A stretch of DNA of 20,064 nt from Candidatus Saccharimonadota bacterium. GTDB lineage: Bacteria; Patescibacteriota; Saccharimonadia; Saccharimonadales; Saccharimonadaceae. The stretch is from NCBI GenBank assembly GCA_027451185.1, contig DAIDJW010000007.1:1-20064 (forward strand), given 5' to 3'. Both the position numbers and the translations under genes were made by a program. The notes under the pieces are model-generated. The model had not been told where the DNA came from and did no database searches. It worked only from the letters and a program-made list of their open reading frames with translations. Numbering within the stretch: position 1 is the stretch's first letter; every line of letters begins with the position of its first letter. Shown in pieces: positions 1 through 7,558 of the stretch.

Positions 1-1
1 T

Positions 2-1468
2 GTTGTTTTAGCACTTGCCGTTCAGGCCTTGGCGGTCTTTCAGGCACCAGAATCAGCAAACGCCGCCAGCAGTAACGACTTCGTTTATGGTGGCCTGGGC
101 GTCGGCTCGCAACTTTCAATCAATAACTTTCTTCGGCCCTACGACGCTAACACCAATCATCTAAAAGATATCATGAATTATATGGGTATTACGCGTGCCG
201 ATATCGCCGCTACTCAATATGGTTCAATAACGGTCGACTGGAGTTCTCGTATGTCCTGGGGGCATAATCCACACTTTAGCGCCGCACAGGGAGAGGCGCC
301 GTTAACTATTAATGGTAGTGACGGACAATTTACCATCTATCATCGCCCGTTATATCGCTGGTACAAACAAGGCGTGAAGCTCGGCGCATTTATTGGCCAC
401 TCAAGCCGGGTCGGTTGGTTTGCACTAATGGCGATATGCGGTAACTTGGTCACCAATATCGTACCCGAGGCGCCAACTCCGACACCAGCCCCAGCGCCAA
501 CACCCCCGCCGGCACCAGCCAATATCGTACAGTCCAAATCTGCGATTAACGTTACTCGTAATGGCGTTGACGCAACCACAACGCCAGCACAAGCCGGCGA
601 CACAATTAAATTTACGCTTACCACAAAGAATACTGGTGGTTCAGCGGGCGCCATCACAGTACAGGATAACCTTGCGAGTACCTTGGAGTATACAAAACTG
701 CTTAGTAGCGACGGCGCCTCATTAAGCGGCACCGTGCTATCGTGGCCTCCAGAAACGATTAGCGCCGGGGCAACAATTGTGCATACTTTTAGTGTTCAAG
801 TGGTGAATAATTTACCAATAACCACAAGCCCCTGTAGTCTGTCAAACACCTACGGAACTAGTGTCGGCATCGCCATTGGCTGTCCGGCCCCACCAGCACA
901 AATCGTTGAAAGCAAAACTGCTGTTAACTTAACCCAGGGCCAGGTTAACGCCGCGTCAGTCACAGCCAAGGCAAGCGATCAAATCCAATTTACTTTGACT
1001 GCTAAAAACACTGGCGGCACGGCAAAAATGGTTCAAATAAGCGACCCTCTCAAAGACACCTTAGAATATGCTCAAATACTCGATAACGGTGGCGGCACCT
1101 ATGATCAAACCAGCCAGACGCTGTCATGGCCAGCAGTTAACCTTGAGCCTGGCGCTAGCCAATCGCGCTCTTTTGTCGTTCAGATGCTAGCCCAGATACC
1201 AGCTATGGCTCAGGGTACTAGCGATACCACCTCGTATGACTGTACTATCGACAATGTTTACGGTAACGACGTCACAATTAAGGTTGACTGCCCCGCCCCT
1301 AAAGTTGTTGAGCAGACAGTCAGCGAATTGCCGCACACCGGTCCAACCGAAAATATGATTTTTGCCGGCGTGGTGCTAGCGGTCGTCGTTTACTTCTATA
1401 CTCGTTCGCGACAACTTAACAAAGAGGTACGCTTAATTCGACGCGACTTTAACGCCGGATTGATTTAA
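2..1468 (+). CDS. LPxTG-anchored surface protein with two DUF11-like repeats (5' end outside window)
   Basis: The frame is open to the left edge. Codons before the TTG at 29 read VVLALAVQA and continue into LAVFQAPESANA, a signal peptide with an ANA-type cleavage site, so the true start lies upstream and the TTG is not the start. In order (numbered from position 29): an unrecognised domain at about 15-145, a Pro/Ala/Thr-rich linker at 149-164, then two related beta-type repeats at about 165-285 and 293-422 resembling DUF11. Each repeat ends in a Cys pair with C-X15-C spacing around an N-x-Y-G core, probably a disulfide. The C-terminus has LPHTG (434-438; bases 1328-1342), a hydrophobic segment and a basic tail, the classical sortase sorting signal. 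The protein is therefore inferred to be exported and covalently anchored, perhaps for adhesion to a host cell. The stop codon overlaps the ribosome binding site of the next gene, so the two are probably co-transcribed. Confidence 0.85.
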   Translation, partial: VVLALAVQALAVFQAPESANAASSNDFVYGGLGVGSQLSINNFLRPYDANTNHLKDIMNYMGITRADIAATQYGSITVDWSSRMSWGHNPHFSAAQGEAPLTINGSDGQFTIYHRPLYRWYKQGVKLGAFIGHSSRVGWFALMAICGNLVTNIVPEAPTPTPAPAPTPPPAPANIVQSKSAINVTRNGVDATTTPAQAGDTIKFTLTTKNTGGSAGAITVQDNLASTLEYTKLLSSDGASLSGTVLSWPPETISAGATIVHTFSVQVVNNLPITTSPCSLSNTYGTSVGIAIGCPAPPAQIVESKTAVNLTQGQVNAASVTAKASDQIQFTLTAKNTGGTAKMVQISDPLKDTLEYAQILDNGGGTYDQTSQTLSWPAVNLEPGASQSRSFVVQMLAQIPAMAQGTSDTTSYDCTIDNVYGNDVTIKVDCPAPKVVEQTVSELPHTGPTENMIFAGVVLAVVVYFYTRSRQLNKEVRLIRRDFNAGLI

Positions 1469-1476
1469 GGAGACGA

Positions 1477-2058
1477 ATGATGGCCAGTAGCCCAGAGAAC
1501 TTAATAGATAAGATTGATAACAACGTCGAGGCCCGCCAAGCAGCCGTCGAAAGGCTCGAGCAGCTTGAGAGGAAAGCTGAACCGAGTCCTGAACATAGCG
1601 CCGAGAAGCAAGAGCAAAAAGCTGAAAAGGCAAAGATTGAGTCCCTTGAGCGAGCAGTAAGCAATGAGGCGAAAAACAATGCCGAAAAAGAGGGCGCCAG
1701 TCGCGCATCAAAGCGCACCTCTAACCTTAGTCGCAAGGCCAAGGAAGCTAGCTTTAAGGCTCATATGAAGCGTGTCCAAAACGAACTGCCACCGACGAGC
1801 CGTGCCTTTAGTAAATTTATTCATAACAAGACCGTTGAACGAATTAGCGATGCTGTCGGCACAACCGTAGCCCGACCAAACGCCGTTCTATCGGGGGCGA
1901 TTGCAGCATTCTTACTTGTTTTAATCGTTTATGTCGTCGCCAAAACCGAGGGCTATCCGCTGTCTGGCTTCGAGACAATTGGTGCATTTATTGTCGGTTG
2001 GATATTGGGTATCGTTTACGACTACTTAAAAGCGCTATTTACCGGACGCAGTAGCTAA
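1477..2058 (+). CDS. Coiled-coil membrane protein of unknown function
   Basis: This 193-residue protein has a long charged N-terminal half rich in Glu, Lys, Ala and Arg (about 1-115), predicted by eye to be helical or coiled-coil. Two hydrophobic segments follow, at about 136-155 and 165-186, the second ending in YDYLKALF and a short polar tail. It has no signal peptide and no motif I recognise, so no function is assigned. A strong AAGGAG sits just before the tandem ATGATG at 1477/1480, and it overlaps the stop of the sortase-substrate gene, so translational coupling is likely. The 3' end faces the convergent ATPase gene across 11 bases with no obvious terminator between them. The position after a surface protein suggests an envelope role, but that is inference only. 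Confidence 0.85.
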   Translation: MMASSPENLIDKIDNNVEARQAAVERLEQLERKAEPSPEHSAEKQEQKAEKAKIESLERAVSNEAKNNAEKEGASRASKRTSNLSRKAKEASFKAHMKRVQNELPPTSRAFSKFIHNKTVERISDAVGTTVARPNAVLSGAIAAFLLVLIVYVVAKTEGYPLSGFETIGAFIVGWILGIVYDYLKALFTGRSS

Positions 2059-2069
2059 AAAATCATTGC

Positions 2070-4892
2070 CTAGCGCAGTTTAATCGAGACCTCGTCGTTA
2101 TTATTATCGCCTGAGTGAACATGGAATTTATCGTCAGCCTTAGGCGGCGCGGCGACTGGCACCGGTATGGCTTTTGTCGGACCAGGCAAGGGTCCAAACG
2201 CCGGGTTGTATGAGCCGCTAGCTGCCGGTGCTGGTTTAGTCGTGGCTGTCGGCGCCGTCGCCGACCCTCTGGATCTGGTGTCGGTTAATTGCTGGCGCTT
2301 TGCCAACCATTCATCGAGAAACGACGAACCGCCGACCGGGCTGTTATTAACCGGCGCTCCGGCGCTCGCCGCGACCGGCACCTGCGCAGAGTTTAGAGCG
2401 CTCATGCGCTGCTCTTGGGCTTTTTTAAGGGCTTCAGCTTTAGCTTTGCGAGCTTCATCGCCAGCGCCAAGTCGAGCAAAAATTTCCCGTTCAACTTCAG
2501 CGCGTGGTCGACCATATTTAGCTGCCGACAGCTTACGCAGAGCGTCGCGCAACTGAGAGTTAGATGTGCCCATCGGCGGCACCAGTGACATGCTAAAGGC
2601 CGATGACGGCACATTATTTATCATGACAGTCGAAACTGTCTGAAAATTAGGCAGGCGTGTCAAATCCTCTGCATCAAAGGTCGGCGCAAAGCGCTTCTGT
2701 AATATTTCTGCGTCAGTAATACCAATACGTCCGCTAATAACCGTACCGATGTTACCTAAAATGGCTTCGCGAATTTGATCGGTCAACTGCGTCATAAACT
2801 GATTAGCCAGCACTAAACTCAGACGATACTTCCGAGCCTCAGACAGAATAGTCGCAAAACTATCTGTCGCAAAGTTCTGGAACTCATCGACGTATAGTGT
2901 AAAATCTTCACGTTGATCTTCGGGTATATCCGCCCTACCCATGGCGGCGGCCTGGAATTTCATCACAAAAATCATACCAAGTAGCTGGGAGTTCAACTCA
3001 CCGGTTCGCCCCTTTGATAGATTTACTAGTAAGATTTTTTTGTTGTCCATAATATCGCGCAGGTTAAAACCACTCTTAGTTTGGCCGATGATATCACGCA
3101 TCATGTCATCAGTTAGGAAGGCGCCAAACTTACTAGCAAACCAGCCTAAAATTTCCGACTTATTAGCATCGCTGGTCTGAGCCATTTCTTTATTCCAAAA
3201 ATCAAGCACCGGCCGGTTGGTGACATATTTCAGTTTCTCGTCGGCAAAAGCTTGATCAACAAAAACCTGTTGGACATCCAGAAAGCTCGAGCCGTTCGGG
3301 TCACTCATCACCGTCAAGGCACCGTTACGGAACCAGGCCTCAAAACGTGGTCCAATAATGCCGGTGTGGCCAGGGTCATACAGACGATAAAGCATGGCAA
3401 TCGTTTCTTGAATAATAAAGCCCTGCTGGTCAGGATTCTGAAATTCAAATAAGTTCAGGCCAACCGGACTCTCCATGTCGCTCGGGTTAAAGTAAATCAC
3501 ATCTTCAACGCGCTCTTTCGGAACCATACCCAATAGTTTTTCGGCAGAATCGCCGTGCGGATCAATGAAAGCAAAGCCCTTACCGTCCATCATGTCCTGA
3601 AAGGCTAAGTTTTCCAACAGATTCGATTTTCCGGTTCCGGTTTGACCAATTATATATGTATGGCGGCGGCGATCGTTTGTGCTTAGTCGAATCGGCTTCT
3701 TCACGCCACGAAATTCGTTATACCCAAGCAAGAACCCTTCTTCAACTATTTGATTAGGGCCATCGACCTGTTTGGCGGTCTGGCGCTGAAGCTGTGACGT
3801 TGGGATATTATGCTGGGTCGGTAAATGAAAGATAGTCGCCAACTCAACGCTATTTAAGATATTCTGGTCAACTGACTGCGGAAAAAATCTAAAAATATAA
3901 GCCGTGACAAATTCCTCAATATCCCGAGCTGGCGTAAACTTCAACCCGTTATTGGTAGTTGAGTCGAATAAAGAAAAGGAAGCCACTACATTATTAAGCA
4001 GACTTTGAGCTTTGGCCGAGGTATTCGATGACGCGATCACCCTAATTAAGGTTTCGTAGCCAGGATAACGCGTTTTTTCTTCAATACCGCCGACAATCGA
4101 CTGTTCGAGAGAGCTGAGCTCGCGCTCTTCGGGTTTACGCTCTTCAGCCTCTGGTGGTTTCCACAGCATTTCCATTAAGCCTTTAGTACTAAACAAAGCA
4201 CCGGCCCCGGTTTTTTTACCTTTATTCTTTTTGATGCCTTCCGCCATTGCAATCGCGGCTTTAGCCCAGCCTTCGCGAGCTGGACGAATCAATATCTGAA
4301 CACCAACGCCATCGTCTTTTGTAGCCGCTGACAGGGCGTTAAGTAACGCCCGCGAGGCATCACGTTTTGACTCTTCATAGGTCGCAATTGGATAAGCAAA
4401 GTCGCGCTTAAGCGTAAATTCGCCGCCAAACGTACCGCTCATGCGACCAACCGGGCTAAAGATATTACGCTCTTCAACCTCTTCAAGCCTCGCCGAAGGA
4501 TAGGCGGCTTCAATTGCCTGGTGAATCATGCCAATTAATGCAACCGGCACAACCGCGTAGTAATGAATCAGGCCTTCGTGGGCGACTATTTCAAATGATA
4601 TATGTCGTTGTCCGTAAATACGACTCTTGAAGCCTTTTGTGGCCGTGCTGGCGATAATGTTATACATAACCTGACCTTGCGACAAAACCTCTTCGGTCAG
4701 GTCGCGCTCGTCGCGGCCATTGCCCTCAAGGTCTTCGCTGGATGGCGGAATATGGATGTATAACGGCACCATCTTGAGGCCGCGTTCGTAGTTCTTGGCT
4801 TCGCGGAGAATCTTGCGATACTGCAAAAAAACCACGCTACCGGCCGCTACGGCGATGGCGATGATTAAAATAATGGTGATGATTATGCCCAT
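2070..4892 (-). CDS. Type IV secretion / conjugation-like coupling ATPase (VirD4/TraG/HerA superfamily)
   Basis: A 940-residue P-loop ATPase. Residues 3-25 form one N-terminal membrane anchor, and 40-400 are a long region without motifs I can name. The Walker A motif is GQTGTGKSN (416-424), followed by a conserved FIDPHGD (442-448). Walker B is LYVDEFQNF (666-674), followed by SEARKYRLSLVLANQFM, the sensor/Q region typical of type IV secretion DNA-binding ATPases. The last 130 residues are low-complexity and rich in Ala, Pro and Ser, so probably disordered. Family members energise DNA or protein transfer or pilus systems at the inner face of the membrane. No relaxase, VirB4 or pilin gene lies within the window, so the substrate is unknown. 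It sits 20 bases after a short partner gene and lacks a clear ribosome binding site, so it is probably read from the same mRNA. It could instead belong to competence or host-attachment machinery. Confidence 0.85.
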   Translation of the reverse strand: MGIIITIILIIAIAVAAGSVVFLQYRKILREAKNYERGLKMVPLYIHIPPSSEDLEGNGRDERDLTEEVLSQGQVMYNIIASTATKGFKSRIYGQRHISFEIVAHEGLIHYYAVVPVALIGMIHQAIEAAYPSARLEEVEERNIFSPVGRMSGTFGGEFTLKRDFAYPIATYEESKRDASRALLNALSAATKDDGVGVQILIRPAREGWAKAAIAMAEGIKKNKGKKTGAGALFSTKGLMEMLWKPPEAEERKPEERELSSLEQSIVGGIEEKTRYPGYETLIRVIASSNTSAKAQSLLNNVVASFSLFDSTTNNGLKFTPARDIEEFVTAYIFRFFPQSVDQNILNSVELATIFHLPTQHNIPTSQLQRQTAKQVDGPNQIVEEGFLLGYNEFRGVKKPIRLSTNDRRRHTYIIGQTGTGKSNLLENLAFQDMMDGKGFAFIDPHGDSAEKLLGMVPKERVEDVIYFNPSDMESPVGLNLFEFQNPDQQGFIIQETIAMLYRLYDPGHTGIIGPRFEAWFRNGALTVMSDPNGSSFLDVQQVFVDQAFADEKLKYVTNRPVLDFWNKEMAQTSDANKSEILGWFASKFGAFLTDDMMRDIIGQTKSGFNLRDIMDNKKILLVNLSKGRTGELNSQLLGMIFVMKFQAAAMGRADIPEDQREDFTLYVDEFQNFATDSFATILSEARKYRLSLVLANQFMTQLTDQIREAILGNIGTVISGRIGITDAEILQKRFAPTFDAEDLTRLPNFQTVSTVMINNVPSSAFSMSLVPPMGTSNSQLRDALRKLSAAKYGRPRAEVEREIFARLGAGDEARKAKAEALKKAQEQRMSALNSAQVPVAASAGAPVNNSPVGGSSFLDEWLAKRQQLTDTRSRGSATAPTATTKPAPAASGSYNPAFGPLPGPTKAIPVPVAAPPKADDKFHVHSGDNNNDEVSIKLR

Positions 4893-4912
4893 GATTATCG
4901 ACTAGCCACTCG

Positions 4913-5326
4913 CTAGGCCGCTCCCAGCTCTTTACCGTAACGCTTGCGCAGATAATCTTTCTGTAGGCTACTCACCTGTTGTTCGCGCTTGGCTGGATCA
5001 TCGTGCGTTTCTTGGATAATCTTTTTTGCCCGGTCGACCCACTCTTTTTCAATTAAATCACTGTCATCGGCGACCAGCGGAGATCCTGACGCAGAGCTAT
5101 CATCAATCGGGGTTGGCGCCGCGGTGGCAATCGGCACCGGGACAACTGTCGTGGGCATGTCGACTATAGCTACTCGACTTTCGGCAGCTTGTTCATGACG
5201 CTCGGCACCGGTCTCGATTCCCCCCACTTCAGGCGTTGGCAATTTTGGCAGATGCTCGGCGTTTCCAATACGTTCCACGGGGGCGCGTTCAGGGCCAAAC
5301 TGTGGCTGAGGATTCTCCGGTTGCAT
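4913..5326 (-). CDS. Short acidic conserved protein upstream of the secretion ATPase
   Basis: A soluble protein of 137 residues from the chosen start. The N-terminal two thirds are Pro/Glu/Ala-rich and look disordered. The C-terminal 45 residues contain a charged helical block beginning EKEWVDRAKKIIQETHDDP and ending DYLRKRYGKEL. I recall similar C-termini in Patescibacteria proteins encoded beside secretion-type ATPases, but cannot check this here. Two starts are possible. An ATG at 5335 lies inside the -10 hexamer itself and cannot be on the mRNA. The ATG at 5326 falls exactly 7 nt after TGCTATAAT, so translation from 5326 on a leaderless mRNA is preferred. Twenty bases separate its stop from the ATPase start, suggesting a two-gene operon. 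Function unknown; an adaptor to the ATPase is a guess. Confidence 0.75.
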   Translation of the reverse strand: MQPENPQPQFGPERAPVERIGNAEHLPKLPTPEVGGIETGAERHEQAAESRVAIVDMPTTVVPVPIATAAPTPIDDSSASGSPLVADDSDLIEKEWVDRAKKIIQETHDDPAKREQQVSSLQKDYLRKRYGKELGAA

Positions 5327-5333
5327 ATCTGTC

Positions 5334-5342
5334 ATTATAGCA
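5334..5342 (-). promoter_or_regulatory. Extended -10 promoter of the 5326 gene
   Basis: On the minus strand the sequence reads TGCTATAAT, a perfect extended -10. A run of 7 nt separates the hexamer from the ATG at 5326, so the expected transcription start coincides with the start codon. The -35 region is poor, as expected for a TGN-dependent promoter. Confidence 0.7.
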
Positions 5343-5368
5343 TAACGACTATCGTGACTACACTATTT

Positions 5369-5755
5369 CTAAACCACTCGCTTTGATATATAAACGCAGC
5401 CCAAGGCTACGAAGACAACAACCAATAACAAGCTATACGGACCAACCGATCCAACGGACTGCAGGCCAGTGAGCATAACCGGCATAGTAGCAATGACAGT
5501 CGAATAATAATATGCCTTACGGAAAGTCATTCTTTCAATTGGCCGGCGCGCCATCAATCCAACCGACAATTTGGCTGAAAGGCCGGAAATTCCATACAAA
5601 AAAAAGCTTATCAGGCCTAAGAATGCCAGATAAGCTGAAATAAATATAGTTAAAACTCCAAATGGACCAGCCGAGGCTGGCGTCGTAGCGGTTAGTAGTA
5701 CCGCCAACAGGCAGAGGCCTATAAACATTAAGGTGGCTATCGTTCTTTGTAACAT
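5369..5755 (-). CDS. Small multi-pass membrane protein, unknown function
   Basis: From the preferred start the protein has 128 residues with about four hydrophobic segments. The first (TIATLMFIGLCLLAVLL) ends in an Ala-rich stretch, TPASAGPFG, and could be an uncleaved signal anchor. A short basic loop (MARRPIERMTFRKAYYYST) lies between segments two and three, and the tail is basic (YISKRVV). An ATG at 5779 would extend the protein by eight residues, but it lies upstream of a TATAGT hexamer. The ATG at 5755 is 7 nt downstream of that hexamer and gives a better hydrophobic N-terminus. It lacks a Shine-Dalgarno sequence, consistent with a leaderless mRNA. The gene lies behind the desert at 5780-6946, and its stop is 33 bases from the promoter-driven gene below. 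No family is recognised. Confidence 0.7.
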   Translation of the reverse strand: MLQRTIATLMFIGLCLLAVLLTATTPASAGPFGVLTIFISAYLAFLGLISFFLYGISGLSAKLSVGLMARRPIERMTFRKAYYYSTVIATMPVMLTGLQSVGSVGPYSLLLVVVFVALGCVYISKRVV

Positions 5756-5762
5756 CCCTGTT

Positions 5763-5768
5763 ACTATA
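5763..5768 (-). promoter_or_regulatory. Probable -10 box of the 5755 gene
   Basis: The minus strand reads TATAGT with 7 nt to the ATG at 5755, the same geometry as the 5326 gene. There is no TG extension and no clear -35, so this is the weakest of the leaderless candidates. Confidence 0.45.
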
Positions 5769-5948
5769 CTACGAAGCATAAGAGTTTAAAACAGATCCGA
5801 GCGACAAGTCTATGTGTTTGCGCTTACAGCATACGCCGCTGAATTAAAAATTTGGGCGTGTGAAGTGTAAACGACTTGCCGCTGCGGATACTGCACTGAC
5901 CGCTCCGAGTAAACTCGGGGCATAACAGTAAATTTGGTACGTTCCTCA

Positions 5949-6002
5949 CGATATGCCTAGTATGATCACTGCTAAGTTAACAAGGATTAACTAGGCATAT
6001 CG
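5949..6002. repeat. Perfect 13-bp inverted repeat with 28-nt centre
   Basis: CGATATGCCTAGT at 5949-5961 is matched exactly by its reverse complement at 5990-6002. The 28-nt centre contains the smaller palindromes TGATCA and GTTAAC. An outer GGTAC (5936-5940) can pair with a GTACC just after the right arm, so the element may fold as a longer interrupted stem. No T-run follows on either strand, so it is not a standard terminator. No transposase is present. The function is unknown. Confidence 0.7.
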
Positions 6003-6751
6003 GGTACTGGTACCGCTCGACGCATTTGAGCGGAGCATGGCAACGCCAACTAGAAAACTATGTAAGGTGCAATGTCTTACTCATGTAAGCCATATATTTT
6101 TTTGTGTTTGTTTTCGTGTCGTTGCCAACTTGCCGCTCAAGAACGAGCTCGTCAGTACGTTTCATAATTCCGAATTGTTAAGGTTTTGCCCTGCGCTTGA
6201 TCATGCAACTGCACTGCTATTGTTTTAACTTTGAACCTGTTCTTGAACTGCCCTGAACCTTTGTAGCTTTATGTTTGTTTTTTCATAAGCATGGCCTAAC
6301 TGTAGCATAAGCATTGATTTAGGTCAATACACGGTAACGAATTTATGTTGTAATTTACACATATTATGAGTACGAAATATATCTTCTTAGGTGTTAGTAT
6401 AACAAAGTTGATTTTTTTACATCGTTGTACGAATGTCTTTGAGCTACACCCTTCTAGCACCCATAGCCGTCTATTCTCTGCCGCAACTCTGCCCAGGAAG
6501 GCCGGTTAGCGTTAAGTCAGGCGGTCCTTGCGAAAAAATCTAATCGCGAAACTTAATACGCCGACGCGCTGACGCAACCGGCTTGGTGGGCGCTACTCAG
6601 GTCATGAACTTTGACATAACTTGGCCGTATTGGCCATGATTGTCATACGCCTGCTAGTATTTTACCCGTGCTGCCCGTCGAGCCAAATTGATAATTACGT
6701 CGGCAAAATCGAGCGGTCGAAGACGGTTAAAACTTAGCTGGTTATTTTATG

Positions 6752-6789
6752 ACATAGTTGACGACTGGACTAGCCAGGCTGGACTATGT
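6752..6789. repeat. Two-tier imperfect inverted repeat / stem-loop
   Basis: ACATAGT (6752-6758) pairs with ACTATGT (6783-6789). Nested within it, CTGG (6765-6768) pairs with CCAG (6774-6777) around a five-base loop. It lies in the gene desert with no recognised gene beside it. It could be an RNA hairpin or a protein-binding site. Confidence 0.45.
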
Positions 6790-6946
6790 TTAATTACCGG
6801 CTTTTACTAATTGGCGCCAGACGGACATCAAACGATCCAATTCTGGAAGAACAATGGCAGTGTAGCGTGTGCGTCAAAGCCACCATACTACATATAGCGT
6901 ACTAACGGCGTGGTATTTTTTACTTAAAAAATCTTAGAAAATGTTA

Positions 6947-6975
6947 TTGACACAAGCTTTTTTACGTCATATTAT
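6947..6975 (+). promoter_or_regulatory. Near-consensus sigma-70-type promoter
   Basis: TTGACA at 6947-6952, a 17-base spacer and TATTAT at 6970-6975 form one of the best matches to consensus in the window. The expected start of transcription is near 6982. No protein gene follows; the transcript would meet a terminator at 7045-7078. Confidence 0.75.
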
Positions 6976-6981
6976 AGGGGT

Positions 6982-7078
6982 AGCTTCTGAGTAAAAAAGT
7001 TATGCAGGGGCCAAAAATAAACAGCTTGAAAAAAACTCCACGATAAAAACAACCGTTCCTCGCAGGCGGTTGTTTTTT
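6982..7078 (+). ncRNA. Candidate small RNA of about 97 nt, unnamed
   Basis: The unit is defined by a consensus promoter at 6947-6975 and a strong hairpin plus T-run ending at 7078, with no ORF longer than 14 codons between them. The micro-ORF (ATG 7002 to TAA 7044-7046, MQGPKINSLKKTPR) ends just where the terminator stem begins but has no ribosome binding site. The unit is therefore more likely a regulatory RNA, although a leader peptide is possible. It converges on tmRNA, whose own terminator lies 25 bases further on. I do not recognise a known RNA family. Confidence 0.55.
7045..7078. terminator. Bidirectional intrinsic terminator
   Basis: An 11-bp stem pairs AAAAACAACCG (7045-7055) with CGGTTGTTTTT (7067-7077), and an extra CCT/AGG pairing closes the loop. 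T-runs follow on both strands. On the plus strand it ends the small transcript from 6982; on the minus strand it backs up the tmRNA terminator. Confidence 0.8.
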
Positions 7079-7102
7079 ACTGTGTCGACGCGGTTTTTGA
7101 TC

Positions 7103-7134
7103 CAAATCAAAACCCCCGAATACAATCGGGGGTT
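7103..7134 (-). terminator. tmRNA terminator
   Basis: On the minus strand AACCCCCGA pairs with TCGGGGGTT (7111-7119 with 7126-7134) around a six-base loop, followed by TTTGATTT. It starts 17 bases after the 3' end of tmRNA. Confidence 0.75.
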
Positions 7135-7150
7135 GACTTAAGTGCGGTTG

Positions 7151-7546
7151 TGGTGGAGCTGCGGGGAATCGCACCCCGGTCCAAGGAGTAACCTATTATT
7201 CATCTACAAGTATAGTTTGTCATTTGTGTTTACGACACGTCCGGTTTGACTGGCAAACACGTATATCGGCTTAGTCGCGCAGTAAATGTCCTCTGACTCG
7301 CCTGCTTCCACGAATCAAAGCTAGTAGCGGTATGTATAACACAGTGAATTCCTCGTGCTACGCGTGAATACACTATGGTTATCGGTATTAAGCGATAACT
7401 GGCGCAAGTACTGGAGTGCTCACGAATGCGAGTACGGCAGCCTTTGCTTTTGCAAAGAAGTTTGCAATTAGAAAAAACACTTACGAGTGTAAATCGACTT
7501 GCAGAATAATCTGTTAAAATCTCTTTGTCGAAGCTATGTCAGCCCC
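7151..7546 (-). ncRNA. ssrA: Transfer-messenger RNA (tmRNA)
   Basis: The RNA rescues ribosomes stalled on broken mRNA and tags the unfinished protein for degradation. The 5' end (GGGGCTGACATAGCTTCGAC) and the 3' T-arm (GGTGCGATTCCCCGC) are textbook. The acceptor GGGGCTG pairs with CAGCTCC through seven pairs with one G-U, and the 3' CCA is encoded. The tag frame begins at a GCA resume codon at 7465 and ends at TAA (7390-7388). It encodes 25 residues starting ANFFAKAK and ending VLAPVIA, a long and hydrophobic tag compared with the common 8-15 residues. Length 396 nt. It is transcribed from an extended -10 (TGCTATAAT) about 12 bases upstream, leaving a very short leader for RNase P, and ends at the hairpin at 7103-7134. 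Confidence 0.97.
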
Positions 7547-7558
7547 ACAACTGTCGTG

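Larger units (their letters stand above)
5780..6946. other. Gene desert of about 1.2 kb
   Basis: No convincing coding sequence was found on either strand. The only open frame of note (63 codons at 6037-6228, +) is Cys-rich, has no ribosome binding site or promoter, and looks accidental. What the stretch does hold is structure: short hairpins at about 5907-5920 (CCGAG/CTCGG) and 6013-6033 (CCGCTC/GAGCGG), a long inverted repeat at 5949-6002, a two-tier stem-loop at 6752-6789, and three TGAAC repeats spaced 10-12 bases apart at 6232-6258. In so compact a genome the gap is out of place. It may hold unrecognised RNA, a decayed gene or a chromosomal landmark. Confidence 0.6.

Noticed and set aside
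340..732. 130-codon minus-strand open frame opposite the surface protein
   Set aside because: A shadow of the Pro/Ala-rich linker and repeat region; no start signal.
1449..1742. Minus-strand open frame opposite the coiled-coil protein
   Set aside because: Its Ser/Leu/Ala-rich sequence is the complement of Glu/Lys/Ala codons.
5949..6002. Inverted repeat as an insertion-sequence end or dif site
   Set aside because: No transposase or target duplication, and the arms do not resemble the XerC/XerD dif consensus.
6037..6228. 63-codon open frame on the plus strand in the gene desert
   Set aside because: Cys- and Phe-rich composition unlike the neighbours, no ribosome binding site or promoter, and it begins in a CCGCTC/GAGCGG hairpin region.
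6420..6620. Possible SRP (4.5S) RNA because of GGAAGG-like bases
   Set aside because: The conserved GGAAGGAAGCAGCC tetraloop helix is absent.
6750..6860. Minus-strand stretch reading RTRYTAIVLPELDRLMSVW, protein-like
   Set aside because: Only about 27 codons between stops, no start codon at its head and no extension in other frames; cannot be told from chance.
6962..7174. 70-codon open frame on the minus strand
   Set aside because: It overlaps the tmRNA 3' end and both terminators; its residues come from hairpin sequence.
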